A stretch of 64,000 nt of DNA from Tretioscincus oriximinensis (Eukaryota; Chordata; Lepidosauria; Squamata; Gymnophthalmidae): assembly GCA_022410635.1 (NCBI GenBank), contig JAJVDF010000217.1, positions 1,795,112 through 1,859,111 of the forward strand, read 5' to 3'. Shown one piece after another: positions 20,801-32,800 of the stretch (the stretch's first letter is position 1; each line of letters opens with the position of its first letter). Under the pieces are notes generated by a model. It was not told where the DNA came from, made no database searches, and worked only from the letters and a program-made list of their open reading frames with translations. The position numbers and the translations under genes are program-made.

Positions 20801-23800
20801 CCAGAGCTTGGCCATCCACATGCCCCAGTTGGCTATGGCAGGTCCTTATTCCAAGGTGCAGTCCAGAGTAAGGCTCCCTGCAACGTGGAGGGGCTTCATG
20901 GCAGGTTTGTCTGCACTACAATATATTTCCTACGTCAAGGCGATACAATGTTTCAGTTTTTCTCATCTCCCCACCTCCATTTTGTTGACTTTTTCCTGTG
21001 TACTTTCTAGGTAATTAATGATTCCATTCGATGTCTCTATTACAATGCATATCAGCTCTGCATTGTCCGTGTTTGCTTTCCACCCCTGTGAGAGCCACGA
21101 GCTCAGGCTCAACTATCTTGGCCAAAACACCCTTTACCTGTATAGGTGTTGCTATATGTGACCCTTCCCCACACATGACACCACCATTTCACTGGTTATC
21201 TTACCTGCACATTTAACATTCCATTCCCTCTTCTACTCTCTTCCAATACTCCTGGATTTCCCCCCATTCCCATATGTGTATAAAAACTCCTCTCTGTCAG
21301 CATCCACGCCAGCCTAGCCCACAAAAAACTGGCAGTGTGACAAGTGCGCAGGGGCTCTAGAGCCCTTACGTACGGAGTGGCTGCTTCCATTCCCCTGCTC
21401 CTCCTTCCCTTCGTTCTCTGGCCTCCCAATTTCTTTGGCTCTTATCCAGGCTCTATACCTTCCTCCTTTCCCCTCCTCCCTCCCTGTCAGCTGCTTGTAG
21501 CGCCCGCGCGTGATCCCCAGGTGTGGCTGCCCTGGCACTTACCCTTGAACTCCATGTCCGCCGCGTCATCCAGAAGTTCTTCTTTCATATTANCAAGCGT
21601 CTCGATGATCATGTCCTTCATCTCCTCCTGCTTGCGGTTAGCAATGCTCATCAGGGACTCGTACAGCTCATTCTCCTTCTTCCGGGTGTATTCCAGGCGC
21701 TTGGGGGTGATCTGCAGGTCGCGCTGCATGTCAAAGGCCTGGTTGATGAAGATGTCCAGGCAGCGGCAATGCACGATGTTCAGGACGGTGGCGGCGTCCA
21801 CCAGGCGCTGCTGGAGAACCTGCCTGGAGAAGGCGCCCAGCAGGCGCACCTTCTCCGGCTGCTCCACCAGCATGCTCTGGGCCTTGGCATCAGCACTGGG
21901 GGCCCCACAGCTACAGTGGTTGGAACTGAGGTAGTTCAGGCCGAGCAGCTGCCGATAGAGGAGCGACTTCTCGTTCTCTGCCGCGTCCTGAGGGGAGACA
22001 CGGTCAGCCTCCGGGTTCGGTACTTTGAAAAAGAAGACCGGCAGGGAGAACTTATCTTTCAGCTCTCGCAGTTCGTTTACATCCTGGGCAGACAGTTCCA
22101 GTTCACTGATGGCAAAGCTCACGACCGGAAGGACATGGCTGGCGTATTCCCCCAGGGTGACCTCAGCCGACTGGAAACCTCGACACGGAGCGACCACAAT
22201 GTCCACTTCCTAAGGAGGACAACAGGATTTCACACCAGTGCTGTAACTGATAGTTTATTTGCAACCTTTATAGGGTCATAAAATCATAGAGTCGGAAGGG
22301 ACCTCCAGGGTCATCGGGTCCAACCCCCTGNTCGATGCAGGATTCATTAAACCATCCCACACAGATGACTGTCCAGTCTCTGTTTGAAGACTTCCAGGGA
22401 AGGCGAACTCACCACCCCCTGTGGCAAACGGTTCCACTGGTTTATCATCCTGACTGTTGGGAAGTTTTTTCTGATATCTAATCTAAATCTCCTCCCTTGC
22501 AGTTTCATTCCATTGTTTCTAGTCCTTCCATGTGCTAATGAGAACAATGTTGATCCCTCTGCTCTGTGGAAGCCCTTCAGATATTTGTAGACAGCTATCA
22601 AGTCTCCTCTCAGTCTTCTCTTTTGCAGACTAAACATCCCTAGATCCTTTAACCGTTCCTCATTGGACATGGTTTCCAGACCACTCACCATCCTTGTAAC
22701 TCTCTTTTGTACTTGCTCTAGTTTATCAATGTCCTTTTTAAATTGGGGTCCCCAGAACTGAACACAGGATTCCAAGTGTGGTCGTAGCAAAGTACTGTAG
22801 AGAGGAATAATTACTTCACGTGAGCGAGATTCTATGCCCCTCTTGATACATCCCAGGATTGTGTTTGCCTTTTTCACAGCTGCTTCACACTGTTGACTCA
22901 TGTTTAATCTGNGATCTACCAAAACACCCAGGTCCTTCTTACCTGTGCTGCTGTTCAGACATATTCCTCCCATTCTATACGTGCTGTTTTCATTATTTTT
23001 GCCCAGATGTAGGATCTTGCATTTCTCTCTGTTAAATACCATTCTGTTAGTTTCAGCCCATTGTTCAAGTTTGTCTAGATCTTTTTGAATCCTATCTCTA
23101 TCTTGTTTAGTATTAGCAACACTGCCTATTTTTGTGTTATCAGCAAATTTGATAAGTTTTCCTTCAATTCCTTCATCTAGATCATTTATAAATATGTTAA
23201 ATAGCACTGGGCCTAGGACAGATCCTTGAGGTACCCCACTTGAAACATTCTTCCAATTGGATGTGCAACCATTTATTATCACTCTTTGAGTNCGATCACT
23301 AAGCCAGTTTTCAATCCATCTAACTGTTGCTTTGTCAATCCNNTACTTNACCATTTTTTCAATAAGGATGGAATGAGATNCTTTGTCANATGCTTTACTG
23401 AAGTCGAGATATACCACNTCTACTGCATTTCCCTGATCAACCCATTTGGTAATTCTATCATAGAAGGAAATTAGATTAGTNTGGNATGACTTNTTTGTTA
23501 CAAATCCATGTTGGCTCTGATTAATTACTGCATTCATATCCAAGTGCTGGCATACATGCTGCTTNATAACTTGTTCAAGGAGCTTTCCTGGTATTGAAGT
23601 CAGACTCACAGGCCCGTAGTTTCCCGGTTCCACCTTTTTACCCTTTTTGAAGATAGGGACAACATTTGCCCTTCTCCATTCTACTGGGACTTCTCCTGTT
23701 GTCCATGAATTTTCAAAGATCACTGCAAGTGGTTCCGCTATTACTTCTGCTAGTTCCTTCAGTACCCTGGGAATGTAGTTCATCTGGGCCTGGAGATTTG

Positions 23801-26800
23801 AATTCATTTAAATTAGCTAAGAGTTCNCTCACCTTTTCTCTGTCTANNAAGTGNTTNGATTCTTTTGTTCCTTCAATNGCAGAATGAAGGCCAGCTGTTG
23901 TTGTATGTCCTTTTTCAGAAAAAACAGTTGCAAAATAAGCGTTCAGAAGTTCAGCTTTCTCAGTATTGTTTTTGATCATTTCACCATTTTCCCTCTGTAG
24001 AACTCCTATAGCATCTTTAGCTTTTCTTTTGCTTTTGACGTACCCCCCAAACCCTTTATTATTGCTTTTTACATGCCTTGCAAGACTCAGTTCATATTCA
24101 GCTTTAGCTTTTCTGACACTTGCCCTACAATTACTGCAGACTNNCTTATATTCTTCCTTAGAAATGTCCCCCTTCTTCCATTTCATAAACAGTATTTTTT
24201 TCCTTTTTAGTAAGTTATTAAGATTTGGGTTCAACCACAGTGGGCTCCTTAGATGCTTCCCGTATTTTCTTCTTTGGTCTAAGCCTCTCCCCAACCTAGG
24301 GGCCACAAACCACCTCAGGCAGGCAGCTGCTCAGCTTCTGCTTGAAGACCCCCACCACACCCCCACCCGCAACTGAGTATACTGAGTCCACTCCATGTCC
24401 TGGCTTAGGACTTTTAGGGTAACGGCCACAGTAACGGTCCCCTCACGGGCGACAAAACCGAGCAGCGCAACTCTACGGCCCTGCAGAACTTGGAATTACT
24501 GCTCACAAAGGACAATAAGCCAAGCCAAGAGCTTCTGGTGATATAGTATATACACCAAGGCCACCTTTTCCCCCTTGACCACTGAAGCATGGAGCGGATG
24601 GCACCTCTCAGGCACAGAGTCAAGGCTTCCAATGAATAACAATAGCTGCTTTCTCCAACTTGTTTGCCACACGAGGGTATTTTTGAGCCTTCCTCAAACA
24701 AGGACCTTGGAAGTGCAGCCTTTACCCCAAGGGCCAGAGACCACGGGGCACATCTACCCACCTGCCACGCATGGGAGGCAAAGCCTCCCTTTCAACCCAC
24801 AAGCATCCACCACCACCCCAAGGACACCCACAGCAGGGGCTCCATATTAATGGCGCATTTTCAAAATTCAATCCTTTGCCTTTTGTCAGGGAAAAAGAAC
24901 TGCAAGTTGAACTGAACCCCTGGATCCCCCCTCGGGCGAGGAGCCTGCTGCCCCTATGCTGATGTGGCCCCCCAAGTGGGGCCTGCCGTAGGCTATGCTG
25001 GCCTGCAGGTGGCCAGGCCAAACCCTGAGAATCTGCCCCCCCCCCCCGGTCCCTTCTTGCGCCCTTGGGGCTAGGAGCGGGGAGCCTGGTCACAGCCCGT
25101 CTATTTCACCACCACGATTCTAGTCACAGGCGGAAGAATCAAGGGAAAACCTGCTTCTTTAAAGGAGACGCGTATGAGGTCCCACAGGTGGGGGAGGGCT
25201 TGGAGCCACGCTCCCCCCCTGCACATACACACGACTGCCCACTGCCTCCATCCTGCCTGGCACTTACATCCCACCGTACCCCCAAAGCACAAACAAAAGC
25301 ACAGCCGCCCTTCAGAGAACCGGGTGTTGCTCATCCAAAGGCCCCTTCACCAGGCGCCCCCCCAGGGGCTGCCACAGAGGAGGCCCTACCTCCCCCCTGC
25401 CCAGCCCCTGGCAAGTGAAGGAGGAGGGGTTGCAACCCGTGGGCCTGGGGGGCACTAGCCAGGTTAGCTCACCTTGTACTCCGCGCTGTAACCAGGCCAC
25501 CTTGGCTTACTTGGATCAGCGACCCTGATGGTGCTGCGTGCCTGCCGGGGAAGCAGCCCTCCCAAAGCCAAGGTCAGGGAAAGGACGGGGGACTTGGGAG
25601 CACAAGGTCAGGGCATGGATGGGTTCCCAACCTTGCAATTGAAGCAACAGGCGACTCTTGAGGCATGCTGGGGCCAGAGATTAAGAGCGTCGGTCTTTCT
25701 ACAGAGAAGACGGAGTTCAAGGCCTCGTGTGTTGGCTGTGGAGAGGGGGAAGCGTCCCCTGCTGGCCGCAGCCAACCCAGGTATTCGAAAGCAAAGGCAT
25801 TTGCAAGTAGATAAATGGGTACCATCACAGCATGGTGGGGAAGATGAAACAAATCACCTTCTTCACCTCCTCCTCCTTTGCCAGAGACCTGCTTCCTGCC
25901 AGGCCCTTGTCGCCTTGCCTGCGCCAGGGTTGTGGCCAGTGGCCTTGGCACCCACTCAGGAGTGTCCCTCCCATCCTTTGAGGCCTGGCAAGGGGCCTGT
26001 GGAGGTGATTTCTGGCNGCTCCCCATTGATGGGAACCCTGGCAGCGTTCTCCACCACCATTTTCTCCCAGGTACATGTGTCACGGTGCAGCCTTATTTGA
26101 GGCCACACATGGACAGCCACGTGGAGTTCAGTGGAGCTGCATAACCCCTAACTGGAATGCATGGCAGGACAACACGACAAGGCAGCCTAGATGAGAAGCA
26201 TTTTTTAACAAGGCGCTGGTGCGCGGCAGAAAAGCCGTCCCAACGCCTGGGGTGACTCACATGCGCGCCTCCCTCAAACCTGAGGTTGGTGGGAATAGAG
26301 GGAAGCCTCCCCACATGATCCTAATAATCAGGAAGATCTGTGCCTGGCAAAAGAGCCCTTTCTTCTAATTGGGGCCAAGGTTTCAACATCCCGAGTGGCC
26401 TCAATAGCAAACAGGCAGCCCACAGGCATCTTTAAGGACTAGCACGGGGCACATCTCACCCACATGGCCGCCTGAGCCCCCACGCTCTGCATGGGTCCCC
26501 AGAGCAGTTCTAAGGGCAGCTGCAGTACAAGAAAAGCAATCTCCAAAGGGAGAGGAGAAGGCATTCCCTCCACCATAGGCCAGGGGAAAGGGGCCCCCTT
26601 CAAATAGCCCCTGCAAGGGGGGGGGCTGTGGTCCACGGGGCACCATTGGGGGGCTCAGGCTCCCCCCCTTGTCCCCTGCAGGTCTTCAGGCAAGGGCAGG
26701 CAAGGGGGAGGCCGGAAGCCCAAGCCGTAGTCACCCAGGCTCCCATCAACAACCTGAAGAGGGTTTGGGAGTGAAGAGGCAGGTGAGGCAGCACTTTCAA

Positions 26801-29800
26801 GGCCGCTGGGATGCCAGAATCAAGCCGGGTGGCCAGAGAGACGCCTGAGCTGCTGCCCCTCTGGAAGGACGGGCCCCCAGGCACATTGCTGCGCAGCTTT
26901 AGGCTCCCAGCTGAACGTTCGGCAGCGCAGAGCCCAGGCACAAATGCCTACAGCTCTGCAGAGACGTTAGGAGTGTGGGGGCCTCCTGATCCCGCCCTTT
27001 GCTCCTCTTTGGAGCCCTGAAAAGGCGCAGGAGCTGCGGAGCGTGGAATGGGGGCTGGGGGGACCGGCTGGTGACAAGCAGGACCAATGCATCTCAGGAG
27101 GCCTCCTGCCCCTGGCACCCCTGGACCCAGAGTGCTCTGGTTTAAATGGCACCAACACTGGCAGGTAGGAAAAGGGGCCTGGGCTTGGTTCTGCCTCCCA
27201 GCCACCCCGTCCCTCGGCTTATACTTTACTCACAAGCCACCGGTGGAGCCTTTTCAAGTTACAAATTTTGTTGGTGTCAAAACTAAGGGATTTACTGTAT
27301 TTTGGGAGAACTGCAAGTGTCAGCAGCCATTAGGACGGGACAACAGGCAGGATCCCCGAGTGCCGTCTGCAGGGGGCGAAGGTGGTTTTGCCCCCTCCTT
27401 CTGCTTGAGCTGCTCAGCAGGGGCAATGGGCGGCCCAGGGTGAGTGAGCCAGGAGGCCGGACCAGCTGGGCGATTGTGGCCCCTTCAACAGGGCTCCCTA
27501 TAGGTTCAAGACAGGAATAGGCAAATTCACCTCAGCCAAGGGTACCAACGGCTACTCGGGTGGTGCCTAGACCCTGCCTGTGGGGTGGGGAAACTGGAAG
27601 GGCTCCTAAAGTTCCATTTGCAGGGAGTGGAGAACACACCAAGGTTGTGCCACCACCTCCTGATTGAGATGGGGCCTGCCATAGTCTACACTGGCATGAG
27701 ACAGAATGAGATGCTCCCTTAGGATCTTATGCAATTTGGAACAGAGGAATCTTTGAGGGAACTGCCAGGCCTTCCGTAGGGTTTTCGGCTCTCATGCTGA
27801 AGCGAGACAACCAAGGCTTTGGACTCCGTTAGCACTACGGAAACCCTCAAGGTCACCCCAGGATCTGCTTCCTTATGCTTCGCAATGACAAACACTCAAG
27901 AGCCATGGTGGGGTTGAAATGAACAGCAATAAAAGAGGCAGAGAAACACCTAAAGCACCCTTGGGTCACCCTGGGTGCTGCAGGGAGTCCAGAAGAAAAC
28001 CTCATTCAATAAAGGGGCTCGTTTGGGGGCTCCAGGAGGTACAGCTGCACATGGTACCAGGAGTTTCGATTTTTACGTTCCCTGATTTTTACAGGGGCCA
28101 AAGGCAGCATCTGAAAAATCTAAATGCTCTCAAATTACTCCCAGTAGCTTTTAACATCTGATTTGTCCAAGATGTATCTGGATCCTGGACGAAGAAGCCC
28201 TTGTTGTTCGCTTGGGGACTTTCCAAGGGGCACTTCGGCCAGCCTGAGTCCAAAGGACCAAAGGGGGTTGAGCAGGGGACACGTAACTGTGTGGGGCCTT
28301 CCATGGAAACCTCCAGCCCTTNAGCATCACCAGAACGTTTCCAAGGACAGCAGTCAATGACCCTAAGCGGGGCAAGGATTCCACGCAGCCACACCGCTCT
28401 CCCTTTCATCGGCTGGCCAGAAGGATCGGCCCACTTTCGCAGACGCCTCTCCCGACACACAAGCTTGCCCCGACACCAGCGCCCCCCAACTATTCCCTCC
28501 NCCCCCTCAACTGGGCAGGTGGGAGGGACTTCAGGCGAGGTCCTGCAAGGGGGCCACACAGCGCTCCAGGGGCCAGCAAGAGAAGGGGAGGCAGCATGGA
28601 GTTTGCATGGGCAGGTGCGAGTAATGAACGGAATCCCTCCTTCAGGCAAGAATGAGGGAGCCGATCGTGCCTTGAAGCAGTTACAATAGCGAACGGTGCG
28701 GTCAAAAATTCAAAGTGATTCAGGGCCGCCAACAGGGGCTCCTCCTCTAATACACAAGCAATTCAAAATACAAAGACATATCCGTGTAACTGAGCCCGGC
28801 GGGCAGGAAATAATAACCGAAAGTGAAAGTGGTATTATTCATAGCTGACACAAGGGAGCCTGGAAGAATAGATTTGCTTCCCTCCCTCTTGTTGGTCTCT
28901 AAAGTGCTGCGAGACCCCCGGCTAGGCTCTCTGGGCAAAGACTAACAAGCTCAATCTGCACATCCCACCCTAGGCTGGGATGGGAGGCCAAGTCTTCGCC
29001 ACAGAAGGTGGCCCAGTCCTGTCAATTCCATCCATCAGGAGTGAACCTGGTAGCACACTGGAGGACTTTACATAGGGACATAAGAACATAAGAGGAGCCC
29101 TGCTGGATCGGATGGAGCCCATCTAGTCCAGCATTCCGTCTCACACAGAGGCCCACCAATTGCACCTGGGCAATTAGAAACAGAAGAAGGCACCCCGTTT
29201 TCGACACCCTGAGAATGTCATGTCACAAATCCTGCCTGGTGCTCCATTCCAGAGGCAGTACCAAGACATTCATCCTAGTAGCTGTTTATACCCTTGGCAT
29301 CCTTGAACTTGTCTAATCCTGTCTTAAAGTTATCTAGGCTGCTAGCTACCACCACCTCCTCTGGAAGTTAATTCCAAAGGCCGATGACCCCCTGGGTGAA
29401 AAAATACTTTCCTTTGTCTCTCCTCACTCTTCTACCCATCATTTTCAACGAAGGCCCCCTGGTCCTGGTGTTGTGTGACAGAGAAAACTATTTTTCTCTA
29501 TTTCTCCACCCCATGCATGATTTTACACACTTCAGTCAGATCACCTCTCAAACGCCATCTTTTGAGGCTGAGGAGGCCCAGACGTTGCAGCCTGACTTCA
29601 TAAGGGAGGTGCTCCAACCCCTTGATCATTCTCGTTGCCCTTTTCTGTAACTTCTCTAGTTCCACAATAACCATCTTGAGATGTGGTGACCAGAATTGAA
29701 AACAGTATTCCAAATTTGGTCTCACCACAGATTTATAAAGAGGGAAAGCACCACTTGCTGACTTGTTTTCGATTCCTTTCCTAATTAACCCCAACATGGA

Positions 29801-32800
29801 ATTTGCCTTTTTTGCTGCCGCTGCACACTGGGTTGACTTCATTGAATTGTCCACTAACACCTCAAGATCCTTTTCTTGCTCAGTCACGGAAAGCTCTTGG
29901 TTTCCATCAGTTGGCAGGAGTAATTGGGTTTCTTTGCCCCCATGTGCATGACTTCGCCCTTGCTTAAGTTGAAGTACATTTGCCACTTTGATGCCCACTC
30001 ACCCAATTTCAATAGATCACTCTCAAGCGCCTTGGAATCACTTTCGGTTTTCACTACCCTGAACAGTTTAGAGTCGTCAGTGAACTTGGCTACTTCACTA
30101 TTTACCTCAGCATCCAGAGAGTTTATCAAAATATTGAAAAGCAAAGGTCCCAGTACGGACCCCTGGGGTACCCCACTTCTTACCTCTTTCCACCCACAGA
30201 ACTGCCCATTCACTACTTGCCTTGCATCCTGTAGCCAGTTTCCGATCCAGTTCAGGTCTGTCCTCTTATTCCATGACAGTAGAGCTTTTCCAGCAAAGGA
30301 GCTAGCAGCACTTTGAGACTAACTTCAGATGCTCAGGGACTAATGTTAGGGTCAGGTATTTATAGGAAATTGTGTATGGGAGAAGACAAAGCATATGCAA
30401 CTGTAGTAAGGTGGTGAATTGCATGTTAGAAAAACAGGTGAATAGCAGAAACTAATCCTCTCATGTGAAAAGGTCCCTGGGGCAACAAGAGGTAATGTCT
30501 GTTAGAGAATCAATTAAATACTTAACAGGTTTCATAAAAATGTATAGTTGGCCAGGAAACCATTATCTCTGTTAAGTCCTTTGTTGATGGCTTGGAACTT
30601 ATGAATGTATTCAAGTTCTGCTGCTTCTCTTTCAAATCTTCCTTTGTGGTTTCTTTGTTCAAGGACTGCAGTCCTGAGGTCTGAGATATAATGTCCTGGA
30701 AGGTTGAAATGTTCAGTAACTGGTTTCTGTGTGTTTCCATTTTGAATATCTGATTTGTGTTCATTTATTCTCTGGCGAAGGGATTGTCCTGTTTGCCCAA
30801 TGTAGAGTGTAGAGGGGCATTGTTGGCAGAGTGTATGTTACCTGACCCCAACATTAGTCCCTCAGCATCTGAAGAAGTAGTTTTGCCTCTTTATAGATCT
30901 GTGGTGAGGCCACATTTGGAATACTGTGTTCAATTCTGGTCACCACGTCTCAAGAGGGATATTTTGGAACTGGAGAAGGTGCAGAAGAGGGCAACAAAAA
31001 TGATCAAGGGTCTGGAGCACCTCCCTTACGAAGCAAGGCTGCAACGTCTGGGCCTCTTCAGCCTTGAAAGGAGACATTTGAGGGGTGATCTNATTGAAGT
31101 GTACAAAACCATGCATGGGAGTTGGACCCCGTAATCCTGCAGGTCCCTTCCAACTCTGGGATGCTACATATTCTATTGTAACTACCATGCCAGATTTAAT
31201 ATTTTGCTGATCCAAGCCCTACACTCCTGGGAACCAGGTCACCTGATCCCGGTAGCTACAGGTGGATCCCTCCAGCCATCCTGCCAGATTCCTACTCCCA
31301 GCCTGTGTGAGCAGATGGAGAGGCACACAGGAGAAACTTCGCATTCCAGCATCCAGCAGCTGCTGGAGTTACTCTGATGCCCAAGAATGTAATTCCTTTT
31401 GCTTTCATAGCTTTTGCCATTCATGTTCAAGGTCCACTGTGGACGATTCTGCACAANTTTTTTTTCCAGGATAGTTTAGAAGTTTATTGATTTTGTTAAT
31501 GAAGAAATCCCTTTATCTCCCTTGCAAGAATCCCACATTTGGCTTCAAATTCATCACAGAACCCTGCTATTTTCTCCAAAGCGGTTTAAGGGCTGGCCTG
31601 GAACTTGGGCTTTGGCTGCCCATTACGCTATCCTAAGCCCTTCTGCCTATGGACTGCTCAGGCCTGGCACTCCCATGGAGGAGGAAGTGAGCGCCTGCAC
31701 TCAGAACACCCGAGAACAGCCCAGTTCAAGCCATGGCGCGGAAGCAGTCCTCACTTGTTCCNTCCAAGTCTGGCGTTCCCTAAAGGGTCCCCCGCCCAGG
31801 TTTTCCTAGCTTTCCAGGGTTGGCCGCCCATCTGTACCTGCAANAGGGAGTGGTTGAGGGTGACCTCCAGCTCGGCCATCTGGTGGGCCAGGTCCTCATT
31901 GTCCGGGTGGATTTCCAGGTCCTCCTCTGGGATGGTTTCCCAACGGCCCTGGTGAGCTGCCAGGGTATGGACCAGTTCGTACTGCCCCGGGAGAGCCAAG
32001 CTGATGCGCGTCTGCCGCCCGTGCGTGAAGCGAATGCGCCGTCGCTTGCAGTGCTCCTCGCTCCTGGCCTTGCTGGTGGGCAGCAGCCTCTCCCCCAGGA
32101 GCGCGTTCAGCAGCTGGCATTTCGCGTTGCAGTTCTGGCCAAAAACCAGCAGGCAGGGGTGAGAGTTCACTGTCAGCTGGAGGTATTCCTCCTCGTGCCG
32201 GGGGAAGGCAATGGAGCTTAGCTGCCCTGAAACAAGGGGAAAGAGAGACAGAGTCAGCAGTGGCACCAGGAATTCTGCACGCCCCCTGGCAGCAAAGCCC
32301 ACTCCTCCAGCGGCTACCCTACAACCCTCAACGTTTCAGGCTTTGGCTGAGGGACTGGGGCCCAGCCACCTGGAGAAGTCACCTGCGGAGTATGAAGCAG
32401 GCCTGCAAGCTTCCCCCTTTCCCTGCGCTTAGGGACAAAGGGCCGGTGCCCACTGGTGGGCCTTCTTCCTGCCACGTCTGCCCCAAGGCAAACCAAGCAA
32501 GCCTTGGTGTGGGAGGGGGCGTAGCTTCTCCACAACACAAGGTGCCTCATGGAGGCTGCGATGCCTGGACCAGGCACCCGCCAGAGCTCACTCCTAGCAA
32601 CCAGTTCCACCCCTCGCCAACACACAGGCATGTGATGCAGCAAAGGCAGGGAGGGGTCAGGCCACCCCCACTACAGGCTTTCCAGGCACTCTGCACCGCC
32701 ACAGCCCCCCTGCAGCCCAGCCCACTTCCTCATGCCGTGTGGCCGAGAGGTGCCTTCAAGTCCACTTCTGGCCACTCCATGGTCACATCCATGTGGCCGC

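Larger units (their letters stand above)
18966..21542 (-). other. DSTYK intron 3
   Basis: 2.6 kb. A weak CR1 fragment (19050-19220, plus strand), an L2 copy split by a CR1 (19400-20368) and an unclassified dispersed repeat (20767-20850). The remainder to 21542 is pyrimidine-rich and unassigned. Confidence 0.55.
22210..31837 (-). other. DSTYK intron 2
   Basis: 9.6 kb. CR1 with a long frame (22273-24300), a Sauria-SINE-like piece (25675-25860), degraded CR1 tails (27355-27495 and about 27590-27660), a Penelope tail (28845-28945), CR1 (29075-30262), a Penelope-like fragment (30290-30874) and CR1 (30875-31130). The stretch 24370-25670 and 25870-27300 shows no recognisable gene or repeat. Confidence 0.6.

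Noticed and set aside
21523..22281. A 252-codon plus-strand frame
   Set aside because: Exact antisense of DSTYK exon 3; its composition follows from the real exon.
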